From Siphonodentalium dalli (taxonomy: Eukaryota; Mollusca; Scaphopoda; Gadilida; Siphonodentaliidae): a stretch of 64,000 bases of DNA. The stretch's first letter is position 1; each line of letters opens with the position of its first letter. Positions 25,035 through 36,138 of the stretch are shown here, piece after piece. The stretch is taken from assembly GCA_032622095.1 (NCBI GenBank), contig CP136066.1:61284609-61348608 (forward strand), read 5' to 3'. The position numbers were made by a program, and so were the translations under genes. Below the pieces are notes generated by a model. The model was not told the origin of the DNA. It saw only the letters and a list, made by a program, of their open reading frames with translations, and ran no database searches.

Positions 25035-26957
25035 GGTGATTCTCCATTAAATGAACAATTTGGTCCAGAAAATTCTGGGGAAAAAAAGTTTGTCACATGC
25101 CGATGAATTTTATATGAGTATGTAGCACAGATATTGGTGACCACGAAAATGACATTCCGCAACATTATAGGGCCAGGTCAATCAAGGTCGTTCATTACAG
25201 CATGTGCCAATGACGGTTTTTTGGGGTTGAATCAGGGCAACGTCATTGTCAAATTCGCTCTTTCTCCAAAACTTGTTGACATGTGCCTTTTAATAGTTGA
25301 ATTATCGTTATGAGTATATATTGTTTGAGTAGCCGATGATGTATCCGTCCAAACGACGTATTGCGTAGCTCCGCACGTTGAGACGTCTATGAGATACAGC
25401 CATTTGAATATACGTGGTGGAAATTGATGTGCTTTGTGGCCGTGACTTAGAGTTCAAACTCTCTAAGAGGTCAACGAATACAGCGTCCAGATATGATAAT
25501 TGGAAACAGATTTTGATCGCATAAAAGGCTATTCCTATCAAGTCGAGCATGCCCTGGTCCCTCGTACACTTGGTTTGCCTCCAAACGATCGAGGAACTCT
25601 GATGTAGATAACATGAACATACATACGCCAATCAAAGCCTGTTCCCCAAGGGGTTCGCCAAATTGCAATGATAATTTAGAGTAGAAAACATTGTCGATGG
25701 ATTTCTCTTACATGTTTCAAGATATTGAACTGATATTTGATATTTAGTGGTTTCTCGGTGCGCTCAATCAGATAGCATTGTCAGTGAGATATTCCGATGG
25801 TCCACAATGTGTATTTTGACGCCGTTGCTATAACACACGAGCCGGAAATCGCCCCGCAGGCAGAACGATTGTTGAAAAGTACGGAAATAATTGACTTTCA
25901 AACTGTCATCTGCTTCTCACTGAGATTGTTTGATGTAAGACGTCAATCCATTTAGAGAATTCGTTAGATTCCGTTGATCACCCCCCCCCCCCCTCACCAC
26001 TCATTCACTCACCCCCCCCCCCGGATTTTATATATAAACGCACTAAAACTAATCCATATGTCATATTTGTTCTTTTTATCTACACCCAGATCATTCCTTA
26101 ACATTTTTTATTTGTTAGATCGTGTTTGCGTCTCTGGATATTTCAAAATTAAAATTGCGTCATTACCCAAACAGAAGGAGTGTTTGGGTAATGACGCGTT
26201 TGGGTAATGACGATTTTCGTTTCAGCGCGCTCTTATATTTTGAATATCCATCACCTATGAAAATGAACTAGTTTATGAACAAACAACCGCTGTGAGCTTT
26301 CGAAAAAAAACTTTTAATCGTTCGCCTACAGCATGTAACATTCAAATGGTCTGCGTTTGTGTAATGACGCTGAATAAACATACGCTAGCGATTTCTAGTT
26401 TCAAAGGTTGATTTTGAAAAATTATTCAAGGAAACATAACCTGTGTTTATTTTTTCTAGACATTAAAGGATATTTACTCCACGATGCAACCATAGATATG
26501 AACAAGCTATGTTTCTGGTGAAAATATCAGCCGTCTTTATCGTGCGTTTGGGTAATGATTCTATATAACGGGACATGCTTTTGGAAGACTTCACATGCTT
26601 TCCACTAACTCAATATTTAATTTCATAAAAATTATACGAATTGCATGGCGTTCAGTGCAAAATTCCGCACAAGAATATTAATTGGTTTAAAGATAAATCG
26701 TTCGGTGGCGTATGGGAACAATCAGGGAAGTTGAATGCCTTTGATTTGGGACATGCTGTTTCGGGGTACGTAGCCTGTAATATACACATGGCATATATGT
26801 TGTCACACGTCCATACTAAACCCGAAATGTCTAATAAATGCCTGTATCGTGAGCTACAAGATCATTACCATCACTTTTATGTATTGTGGCCATTGTTTTT
26901 CATAGGATGAACTAATAACGCAGGACATGGGTTTGCTCGTTTACGGGAGAATCACCC
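25035..26957. mobile_element. 1.9 kb element with 12 bp terminal inverted repeats
   Basis: GGGTGATTCTCC near 25034-25045 and its reverse complement GGAGAATCACCC ending at 26957 delimit DNA absent from the otherwise near-identical repeat copy at 27102-27440. The inverted symmetry continues outward imperfectly (ACGCACAT at 25024 side and ATGTGCGT at 26958). The interior has small open frames only (the longest on the minus strand near 25308-25668, in two frames, no recognised domain), two poly-C runs near 25980 and 26013, and the iterated GTTTGGGTAATGACG motif. No clear direct target duplication was found. Probably a non-autonomous DNA transposon. Confidence 0.6.
26157..26212. repeat. Iterated GTTTGGGTAATGACG motif with hairpin
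   Basis: GCGTCATTACCCAAAC (26157-26172) and its exact reverse complement (26182-26197) form a 16 bp stem with a nine-base loop. A third, direct copy follows at 26198-26212. Looser copies lie near 26350 (GTTTGTGTAATGACG) and 26543 (GTTTGGGTAATGATT). Confidence 0.75.
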
Positions 26958-27031
26958 ATGTGCGTATTTGCGTACGCAATACTTGCGTACATGTGCGTAC
27001 TTGCATAATTGCGTACGCAATATTTGCGTGT
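26958..27031. repeat. TTGCGTACGCAA palindrome cluster
   Basis: About 70 bases are made almost entirely of TTGCGTA, GTGCGTA and TACGCAA words, including two exact TTGCGTACGCAA palindromes. It lies directly at the right end of the 1.9 kb element and is absent from repeat copy 2. Confidence 0.8.
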
Positions 27032-27101
27032 ACGCTCTTTATCAACTACACTGCGGATGGGAACGCTCTTTAACTATCAACGCGATTAACCCCGAAGAGC
27101 A

Positions 27102-27440
27102 AGTTCGAGCTCAATCGGTTCCAGTCTATAAAGGACACCCACATATATATCATTTGTGGGTACCCGTTTCAAGGTGAAGATCACCTAGGGCGGAAAACTG
27201 ACCCGATCCGCGTTCCTACGAAGCCATAAGTACGTAAGAATCACACAGCACGCTCATGTCTGTATAATGACGCACATGCCCAGACCCAGACGTAAGAATC
27301 ACATTTACGCACATACGCTCTTTATCAACGACACTGCGGATAGGAACGCTCTTTAACTATCAACGCGATTAACCCCCATCGTGCCTTTGCGGTGATTTGG
27401 GAGTGGATAAAGGGTGCTCTGGGCGTCATGAACAGGTTAA
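27102..27440 (+). repeat. Tandem dispersed repeat, copy 2 (uninterrupted)
   Basis: Begins GCAAGTTCGAGCTCAATCGG, carries the ~213 bp near-identical to 24815-25034, then GCTCTTTATCAACGACACTGCGG and the GGGAGTGGATAAAGGGTGCTC module. It leads directly into the 37 bp minisatellite. Confidence 0.75.
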
Positions 27441-27642
27441 TGCTGCATCAAAGTAGCTCCCGTCGTGAAAGGGTTAATGCTGCACCAGCACATATCCCCG
27501 TCATGAAAGGGTTAATGCTGCACCAGCACAGCTCCCGTCATGAAATTGTTAATGCTGCACCAGCACAGCTCCCTTAATAAAAACATTAATGCTGCACCAG
27601 CGCATCTCCCATCGTGAAAGGGTTAATGCTGCACACACGCAG
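27437..27642 (+). repeat. 37 bp minisatellite, six units
   Basis: TTAATGCTGC starts at 27437, 27474, 27512, 27549, 27586 and 27623, so the period is 37 with one 38. The typical unit continues ACCAGCACAGCTCCCGTC then ATGAAAGGG. The last unit breaks off at CACACACGCAGC. Confidence 0.9.
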
Positions 27643-28181
27643 CAAACATGACGTAAATGACGCCATGAGCCGTGGCATTTCATCTCGTTGTTCCACTACC
27701 GATTCCGCAATTTTAAACAGTTGCTAATCGGTCACTTGCTAAGTCACGTGTCAATTTCGCTAAATAACATACACTCTTTCCTGAATTTCCTCTCATCGTA
27801 TAGAAAATATAAAAAAAATTATATGACGTCATTCACCTGCCTAATGTATAAACAACCACAGGCCAGGCATGTTCAAGGACACATCGATCCATACATATTT
27901 GTGTGATAAAACATTGAAAACGACAGAAAAATCCTATTTCCCGAAAATTAGGTTACGCATGAAATAGTTGTGCAAAATTAGGCAATTTCGCCTTTGTTTT
28001 TGTGGGGAAGTCCGTCACATTGTGTGTGGTTCAAGCCGGTACGTCGAAGATAACCTGGGTCGAACTAGCGTTTTAAAGCTTCTTTTATTAATGTCATTCC
28101 GTGGCAATGGATTTAGCTAAGCACATCAGCACGAGAACGGTCTTTTTGTTTCTCCGTGAAGCATAAGTATTTGCTTCAGGA
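27643..28181. other. Non-coding stretch
   Basis: No gene, RNA or repeat was recognised. A 72-codon open frame at 27688-27906 has no supporting features. Confidence 0.5.
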
Positions 28182-29985
28182 ACGAACCCGAACTGATGAA
28201 AAGCTGGTCGAGCTGCTTCAGTAGCATAACAAGGCTAGTTCAGGAGATTTGCCCGTTTTGCCAATTTCACGGAAATTTCCTCAGAAGGGGGGGGGGGGGG
28301 GCAGAACAGCACCAAATGAGGATTGTATTGTTCTAACAGTAGATAGCTGAGAAAGAAAGGACAGTTGCTAGTCTCAATATGTCCTCCAACGTGCTTCAGG
28401 ATGTAACATTGCTGTAATACTAAATATATGGAACGTCGTTTATATCTATGGATAGTGGGGACCTTGTATGTGACAACTGAGGACTCAGTTGACACGTGTG
28501 GTCCGTAAATGCACACTGTCAATTTGGGACCCAGACACAACAACGCCTTCTGGGGACCAACTGATACACATTGCCGAATGGAGACTACACAGGAATTATA
28601 ACAGATATGGGCAAAAGGGAGCTCATTAGGACATGGGGTCACGTTCACGCGAACACCCATGCGCTACCAAGGTATTGACGTTGGTTTGAAAAACCAGTGT
28701 TGAGCCTTAATTTGCACGGCTCTTCACACCTAGGTCACAGGACATTCTAATTGCGGATTAGCAATGAGGAAATTAACTGAGTTGGTCAACTCCTCATATA
28801 TATGCAGCATTTGTTCCAACCCACGCAAACTCCATGAACGCAACACAGGATTCAATGTATCCGGATTTAACAGATGAATATGTCAATTTTCTTTTTCAGA
28901 TACCTTGAACTGCTTTAATGTCTCAGTTTCATCAATTGCAGACTTCCTCAAAAAAATTTCCTGACTAAATTACTATACTTTATACATGCATTACTTATTT
29001 GTCCTGCTTATGACAAAAACTTGAACGTTTTTTTAATTGAACCAAAACTATTCTGGCATCAGATTTGACCAGTCATGTCTCTATACTATTGCTTAATCTG
29101 AAATTCCACAGTTATCCACCCAGGTCTCTGTTTGCTGGTTTGCATTCACATGTTATGAGACTGAGAGGAGGTACCGTGATATTTGTGAGAACATAGAAAT
29201 GTCTTGAATACAATAATCCAGAGTGCTTTGTTATCACTCGGATTTGTTATCATTACTCATCATATCTTCACAATAAACAACACAAGTAGACCACTTCAAA
29301 TACATCCCTAGCTCACAAAGGCTGTTTCAACTCTGCCAGTTCCACGAATTCCCATCATCCATTGAAATAGTGTGAACAATGAGCGGTTAGTTGGGGTATT
29401 TTTTTCGTGCGATCTTACAAGAAGACACTGTAGATTTCTAAAAATTGCTGCACACACATGGGGTGAGAATACACGGTAGCAATAGGAGACTCAAATAAAG
29501 AGAACATGCACACCTGCAATACAGGACCCGAAATACACAGTCTCAACATGGTACTCATCTCAGCTACCGAATCAACATTCGTTACAATCCTATCGAAATT
29601 TATTTTTCAATTGCTCAATATTAATCATGTGTAGGAGAAAAATGTGGCATGCGAATTGTTCAACCCGGAAAGATGAACACTGGGTGATACTTTTGAAGTA
29701 TAACTTAGTCATTCCGTAAAATAGCAGTGCATGGAACTAACGAGTGGGTTGTTAACCTGGTTTTATATACAGGACATACCAGGTTTCAGCAAGACTAGTG
29801 GTGCACACGCAATATAGGATTCTGAATACGCAGTAGCAATACAAGGCTAGTTCAGGAGATTTGTCCGCTTTGTTCAAATTAGATTTAATAATAGAGAACG
29901 GATGAAGAAAGGACTGTTGATAATATCTATATGCCCCTCCCAACGCGTTTCAGGGTGAAAAATTGCTGCAATCTATATCTATATT
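28182..29985. repeat. Dispersed family R, full-length-like copy A
   Basis: Starts AACGAACCCGAACTGATG and contains the landmarks GGACCCAGACACAACAACGC, GTTCCAACCCACGCAAACTCC and, near the right end, TATACAGGACATACCAGG. All recur in the same order within 35226-39705. A poly-G run of about 14 sits at 28287-28301. No transposase or reverse transcriptase frame was found, so the family is non-autonomous or a remnant. Confidence 0.7.
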
Positions 29986-30904
29986 TGCGAATGTCTGTCT
30001 GTCTGTCTGTCTGTGTTCTATAGAAATTCACACGGGACCACCCAGATGACAAAAAAGGGGTCTAATAGGGGTAACTTTTTACGAGAAAGATAATGGCGAG
30101 GGTTAGAATTTTATAAAGTGACGCCGTTGTTGTCAGGGGCAGAAAAGGGGGAGGGGCAGAACACAAATTGTCGCCGATTCCCACCAAACTTATAGATAAT
30201 CATTGCCATACTATGAGGAATCTAATGGTGTGGTTTAAATGTGTCAAAAGTCGCACCGTTCGCGCCAGGGATGACCGGAAGGGGAGAGGGGCACCAAAAT
30301 TGATCAAAATAATTTTAGCGACGAATTCCACCAAATTTATGCACATTCTTCTGAGATCTTCTCCATGATACAAGGAATCTTATTGCGTGATTTAAAGACG
30401 CCAAATTGGTGTCGTTGGGATTAGAGATTTGGGGGGCGGTAGGTGGGTACTAAATCTGATAAGAATTGGTTTAGTCGTAGATTGCCACGAAACTTATACA
30501 AATTCATCCCATGATATGAGGTGTCTAATGGCATGGCTTAAAGCTGTCAAACGTGGCGTCATTCGAGTCAGGGGCGCCCTGAAACGGAGAGGGGCACCAA
30601 AATTGATACACACTATCTTTAGCGCCAATTGCCACCAAATTGATACACATTCTTACCCATGATATGAGGTATATAATCGCGTGACGTCATATTGGTGCTG
30701 CTTTGGTGAGAGATGTGGTGGGATGGGGTGAGCACTAAATTTGATAAAAAATTGTTTAGTCGCTTATTAGCACCAAACAAACAAATAATAATATCCATGA
30801 TATAAAGAGTCCAACCAAATTAAACTTATAAAAAATATGTTTAGTGCCAATTACCATCAAACTCATACACGTTCTTCTCAAATGATACAATGAATCAAAT
30901 ATTT
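29984..30904 (+). repeat. Dispersed family S, copy 1
   Basis: Starts with a (GTCT)n tract (29993-30014), then GTAACTTTTTACGAG and AAGATAATGG. It includes several degenerate sub-repeats around CCACCAAACTTAT (near 30180, 30330, 30490 and 30640), each preceded by a G-rich GGGGCACCAAA-type string. The order resembles copies at 30905 and 32110. Confidence 0.6.
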
Positions 30905-31560
30905 GCGAATATCTATAGCTTTCTGTGTTCTATATATAACTTTAAGGGTACAATCGATATGGCACCAAGGCGGTCTGACAGGGGTAACTTTTTACGAGTA
31001 AGATAATGGTCAGGGTTAAACTTTTCTAAAGTTACGTTGTTGATACGAGGGATATAAACGTGTGATTTAAGATGTGAACTTGGTGCCGTTTGTGTGAGAG
31101 ATGGGGGGGGGGGGGTGTAATAAATATGATAAGAATTTGTTTAGTTGCCGAATACCACCAAACTTATATATAATCATCTACATTATATATAGCACGCATG
31201 AGTCTAATATACCTGGTTTATATATGATAAAAGTGGCGCGATTCAAGTCATGCATGGGGGGGAGTTGCACCAAAGTCGATACAAATATATTAATAGCACT
31301 GATTCCACCAAATTCATGCACGTTCGTATCTAATGATATGATTAATTAAATCACATTTGGGGCCATTTGGTTCATGGATAGCGAGAGGAGATTCACTAGC
31401 ATATATAAGAGTGTTCAATTCGCCGATATCCAACAAAGTTATATATAGTCATCTCCCAGGCCATCTCCATGTCGTCATGAGGAGTTGTTGGCATTCTAAT
31501 TTCACAATCTCGACAAATGGTGACCGCATTAAGTCAACTTTAACAATTATTTTGAGTGTG
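30905..31560 (+). repeat. Dispersed family S, copy 2
   Basis: Near-duplicate of 32110-32745 in direct orientation, offset about 1186 bases. Shared landmarks are AACTTTAAGGGTACAATCGA, GTGTGAGAGATGGGGGGG and TTCACAATCTCGACAAA. The poly-G run differs in length between copies. Confidence 0.8.
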
Positions 31561-32109
31561 TTTTATTAAAGGGCATAGCGCTGTAGGCGTCGAACATACT
31601 AAATGTACCCCATGGTGTCATTTCCCTTGCACAAGATATAATCGAACACCGTCATGGTATGTGCAAGTAGGGTCTTGGTCGATGCATGCCAATAGGTTAG
31701 TGTGAAATGTTCTGAACGCCCGCTGTTTTCTCCAGTTCGAGAACCGAGGTTATTCGGGTTACACCATTAATATTTTAAAACACCGGGAGTGCTAGCGTAA
31801 TATCCAGCTGATTCGAACTTAGGAGGTGTTTTGTCTCTTCTGTAAATTGAAGATATATTTTGGTCGGACAATAGACAATTTTTCTTACCAATATAGTATG
31901 GTCGTTATACGCAAAAATGGGGTTGACCCAGAAAAATTGTTAAAGAAGCGATCTTGGTGTCATTCAACGCGGGATAATCTCTGGTAAAACATATCCAAAA
32001 TCCGCTTTGGGGACAATCCAGGATCCAAGATGGCGTCCAACATGACCGCCCTTAGTCAAAAGTCTGGTTGAGAAAGTATTCGATTTTAATGAGAACAAAT
32101 TAAATGTTG
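31561..32109. other. Spacer between family S copies
   Basis: No gene or repeat was recognised. CCAAGATGGCGTCC near 32027 is an isolated word also common in the dispersed elements farther right. Confidence 0.45.
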
Positions 32110-32745
32110 CCATATGTATACAAATAACTTTAAGGGTACAATCGATATGGCACCAAGCCGGTCTGACAGTGGTAACTTTTTACGAGTAAGATAATGGTCA
32201 GGGTTAAACTTTTCTAAAGTGACGTTATTGATACGAGGAATATAAACGTGTGATTTGAAGACGCGAAATTGGTGCCGTTTGTGTGAGAGATGGGGGGGGG
32301 GGGAGGAGTGTAATAAATATGATAAGAATTTGTTCAGTTGCCGAATACCACCAAACTTATATATAATCATCTCCAGTATACAATGCATGCATTAGTCTAA
32401 TAGACGTGGTTTATATATGGCACAAGTGGCGCGGTTCAAGTCATGCATGAGGGGAGTTGCAACAAAGTCGATACAAATATATTAATAGCACTGATTCCAC
32501 CAAATCCATGCACGTTCGTCTCTAATGACATGATTAATTATATCACATTTGGGGCCGTTTGGGTATTGGATGGGGAGAGGAGATTCGTTAGCATATATAA
32601 GAGTGTTCAATTCGCCGATATCCAACAAAGTTATATATAGTCATCTCCCAGGCCATCTCCATGTCGTTATGCGGAGTGGTTGGCATTCCAATTTCACAAT
32701 CTCGACAAAATTTGGTGACCGAATTAAGTCACTTGAACAATTATA
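32110..32745 (+). repeat. Dispersed family S, copy 3
   Basis: Direct-repeat partner of 30905-31560, with shared sequence from AACTTTAAGGGTACAATCGA to the CTCGACAAA block. The copies differ by scattered substitutions and small indels (for example ACAAATGGTGACC versus ACAAAATTTGGTGACC). Confidence 0.8.
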
Positions 32746-32935
32746 TCTTTTCAACTGTCATATTTATATGGGGATGGAAATCAGGGCATTCCTATAATGA
32801 TCTAGCAACACAGATACAAAGAAGAAAGCATTAAAAGTATATTTATATCAATCTATTTAAGAGCTACATATATTCATTCAAACTGAGGGACCTTGAATCG
32901 TCAGAGGATTGCATATTAGAATGGCTCATGTATAT

Positions 32936-33540
32936 ATTACTAGCAGGTTAGCCCGCCACCGGCGGCTTGTCCGAAACATGACATTTTTTTATATATTTTT
33001 TTAATTTTTAGCTCCACGCGTTTCAATAAGAAAAATTTGTACCCGGTAGCTCCACCAGTTTCGAGATCTGGTCTGCGTATGCGCGAAGCTGGCGTCGCAC
33101 GGGCTCGACGACCCGATAAAATTTGTACCCGGCGCAAGATACATTCACATAGCAAATTTCAAGTCGATAGCTCTACCCGTTTCCTAGATCTCGTCTGCGC
33201 ATGCGCTGCACGGGCGTCGCACGGGCTCGGCGACCCGATAAAATTTGTACCCGGCGCAAGATACATTCACATAGCAAATTTCAAGTCGATAGCTCAACCC
33301 GTTTCCGAGATCTCGTCTGCGCATGCGCTGCACGGGCGTCGCACGGGCTCGCCAATACGACAACGACCACTGCCTGGTCAAACTACACACACGTACCAAG
33401 TTTCGTCCGGATCGGTCGAGAATCGTAGATTTGTATGAAGTACAACACACACACAAACATAAATATATAAGAGAGATATGTAAATTAGATAGATTGTATC
33501 AAAATATATAGGAGAGATATGTAAATGATCTACACACCAT
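32936..33540. mobile_element. TACTAG-ended dispersed element, copy 2 (Helitron-like end)
   Basis: Begins TACTAGCAGGTTAGCCCGCC then ACCGGCGGCTTG. On the minus strand this is a hairpin AGCCGCC-ggt-GGCGGGCT followed six to seven bases later by CTAG and T, as in Helitron 3' termini. The far end is an AC-rich run (CAACACACACACAAACAT near 33442) and AT-rich sequence. The same GGCGGCTTNTGTCCGAAACATGAC string occurs near 24636. Confidence 0.4.
33109..33352 (+). repeat. 122 bp tandem duplication
   Basis: CGACCCGATAAAATTTGTACC starts at 33109 and 33231, with a shorter third relative upstream near 33030. Units contain a GTCTGCGCATGCGCTGCACG stretch. Open frames across it on both strands are by-products of the repeat. 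Confidence 0.85.
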
Positions 33541-34432
33541 TACTGGTGTTTGTCAAAGTTTAGTGGGGTATATCAATACTCATTCACGATCATATCATTG
33601 AGGTCCGGAGGGTGTGGGCTATCTCTCGAATACAAGGAGTTTCCGAGATCTGCCTTTCTGCATAATATTTCGAGCGATAACATTGCATTGAAATGTCAGA
33701 CTCCCATCGTGAACCTCAACACGAAGTAAACACGTGTTTCGAGCGATAACATTGCATTGAAATGACTCCCATCGTGAACCTCAAGACGACGTAAAACACG
33801 TGTTGCGTTCTAGGAAATGCACTCAATGCAGATGCTAATAACGTTGACTTCGTATATATATATATATAATGACGTTATTAACCCCGGCCATGCCGTTTGA
33901 GCTGATTTTTATGACTGGGAGTGGAGTACGGGTGCTCGGAGCTTCTGGAAAACGCGTGGACGACATCGTACGTGATATTTTACCTTTAGATAGGAAGTTT
34001 GAGCTCAATCTGTCCAGCCGTTCCCGTCCTAATGTACTATTTCGAGCGATAACAATTGTCAGACTCCCATCGTGAACCTCAACACGAAGTAAACACGTGT
34101 TTCGAGCGATAACATTGCATTGAAGTCAGACTCCCATCGTGGACCCCCAAGACGACGTAAACACGTGTTTGTTCCGGTATAACTTTGGAGACTCTGACTT
34201 CATATATATATATAATGACGTTATTAACCCCGGCCGTGCCGTTTGAGCTGATTTCGATGACTGGGAGTGGATAAAGGGTGCTCAGAGCTTCTCGAAAACA
34301 CGATTACGGCGGTGTCGGTGGGATTTTACACTTACATACGAAATTTGATCTCAATCTGTACACGCGTTTTGGATTCTATGAAGTACACACATACACATAT
34401 ACGAAGTCTCAAAATATATAGTATAGATAGAT
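33541..34432 (+). repeat. Duplicated ~69 bp units and TACTAG-type tail
   Basis: TTTCGAGCGATAACATTGCA followed by CTCCCATCGTGAACCTCAA and ACACGTG occurs near 33668, 33738, 34040 and 34098, as two pairs of ~60-70 bp units. The pairs lie within a larger ~350-370 bp duplication that also contains ATGACGTTATTAACCCCGGCC (near 33870 and 34217). The right end (CACACATACACATATACG and AAAATATATAG near 34390-34425) resembles the tails of the TACTAG elements. Confidence 0.65.
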
Positions 34433-35186
34433 AACACGATTGATATGAGTCTGTCTCATTCAATATAGTTTTCACAAACAAACAGTTACAATTGACAAGA
34501 GCTATGGAAATGTAGTGCAGGCCTGTTCAAAAATAGTGGTCAAAGTGTGCAGTCAAATATGGTTACTTCTGAGATAAAGGAAAACGCAGTCCGTAGCACA
34601 TGCCTTTTCAGGATCCTCTGACAAGGGTATATCTGCCCGATACAGAGGATTTCTTTCATATTTTAGAACAGACGCATCGCCTAACATAAACAATTCAAAA
34701 TCTTGCAGTGTCGGACACATGTAGCTGCTATATACATGCATACCATCATTTCTTTTACACTGAAAATGATTAGCCAGTATATATATAGCACCAGAACAGA
34801 GGAGCACCTGGACATATCTTTAAGACATCTGTATCTTCATGAAGATGTGATAAATTAGATTGATTGATTGATTGATACATCTCTATGTAAAACGTAATTG
34901 TCGTCTTTTATTGTTTCGAACTAATGTGTTTATGATGTTCATGTTTCATGCTATAACGTCTGAAGTATACGCAGTTGTAAATAAATAAATACTTCTTTAT
35001 TGTGGGAGGGAATAAACGCGATAAACAAAATTATAATCGCTCCGATCTGACAAGGTGAGCCCTACTTATATTCCAAGTGTAATAATCATGTTTTGTGATG
35101 CCATTTTGATATACAATTTATGAGAATACGTGTACTACTTTGAGAGAAAGAGTATTCTCTATTCCCACTATATATCCACAGAGGGT
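34433..35186. other. Non-coding stretch with (GATT)n
   Basis: A short (ATTG)n tract lies at 34857-34876. An 84-codon frame at 34553-34807 (minus) has no recognised domain. Nothing else is seen. Confidence 0.5.
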
Positions 35187-35232
35187 TGCACGTCACTTTA
35201 ACCTGTGCAACGCCGGGTAACCATGCTAGTAT
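35187..35232. mobile_element. Helitron-like terminus (TACTAG end, minus orientation)
   Basis: GTTGCACGTCACTTTAACC, then TGTGCAACGCCGGGTAACC and ATGCTAGTA. The reverse complement starts TACTAGCATGGTTACCCGGC, matching the starts at 23481 and 32936. A weak hairpin (ACC-G to CGGGT) precedes CTAG. Only this terminus is recognised; the body to its left is undefined. Family R sequence begins immediately to the right. Confidence 0.35.
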
Positions 35233-36138
35233 TAAATATATGGAACGTGATTTTTATCTACCAAACGAGGACCTTGTGCGTAACAACTGAGGACTCCGTT
35301 TGGCACGTGTGGCCCGTGAATGCACGCTGTCAATTTGGGACCCAGACACAACAACGCCTTCTGGGGATCAACTGATACACCTTACCGAATGGAGACTACC
35401 CCGGAATTAATACAGATATGGGCAATATGGAGCTCATCATGACATGGGGTATTGTTCAACTACTGTATGGAGTGTGCTGTTTTATTTTCGGTATCTGAGA
35501 CCTGATTCCTGATAATGACCACCCCTTCCACCTACCCTAATTCTATACAAATACTAAAAGCACCATTACTCTGAGTTTCCGATTCTTTAACATCATTAGT
35601 TCATTAATTTATATATATGAATATTCATATGGTATACAACGGAATACTAATATGTGATAATTCCTTTCCTTATATATGGGCATGCAGTGTGCTAAAGATA
35701 CATGCTAAAATGCATGATGGATCTGTCACGCATCTGGTTGAATAAACACTCAGTAAACACCCCTTTCAGAGCTTGTTCGTTTACTTTTACGAGGTTTTGA
35801 AGTGAATCATGTGTTTGAATGATGCCATGTCTATTTGAGCATCTCGTTTGACTTTCATCCGACAGATATTATTGCGACTCCAAGTTAATGGAAAACATCA
35901 CTTAATACCCCAGTTGCCAGTGTGCGTTCACGTGAACACCCGTGCGATACCAAGGTATTGATGAGAGTTTGAAAAAACCAGTGTTGAGCCTTAATTTGCA
36001 CGGATCTTCACACCTAGGTCACAGAACATTCCAATTGCGGATTAGCAATGAGGAAATTAACTGAGTTGGTCAGCTCCTCATATATGCAGTATTGGTTCCA
36101 ACCCACGCAAACTCCATGAACGCAACACAGGATACAAT
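35226..36138. repeat. Family R, copy B (partial)
   Basis: Enters the family mid-way (TATTAAATATATGGAACGTG) and runs to its right-hand unit boundary (CGCAACACAGGA). Compared with copy A it carries an extra ~480 bases (about 35457-35927, TTGTTCAACTACTG to CCAGTGTGC) that copy D also lacks. Confidence 0.7.

Larger units (their letters stand above)
24815..27101 (+). repeat. Tandem dispersed repeat, copy 1 (split by an insertion)
   Basis: 24815-25034 is essentially identical to 27102-27316, with one difference seen (GGGCGAAAAACTG versus GGGCGGAAAACTG). Copy 1 is then interrupted by the 25035-26957 element and resumes at about 27031 (ACGCTCTTTATCAACTACAC) to 27101, matching 27315-27375 of copy 2. 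Copy 2 lacks the insertion and serves as the reference empty site. Confidence 0.8.

Noticed and set aside
33037-33456. Overlapping 75-133 codon frames on both strands
   Set aside because: Produced by the GC-rich 122 bp duplication within a dispersed element.
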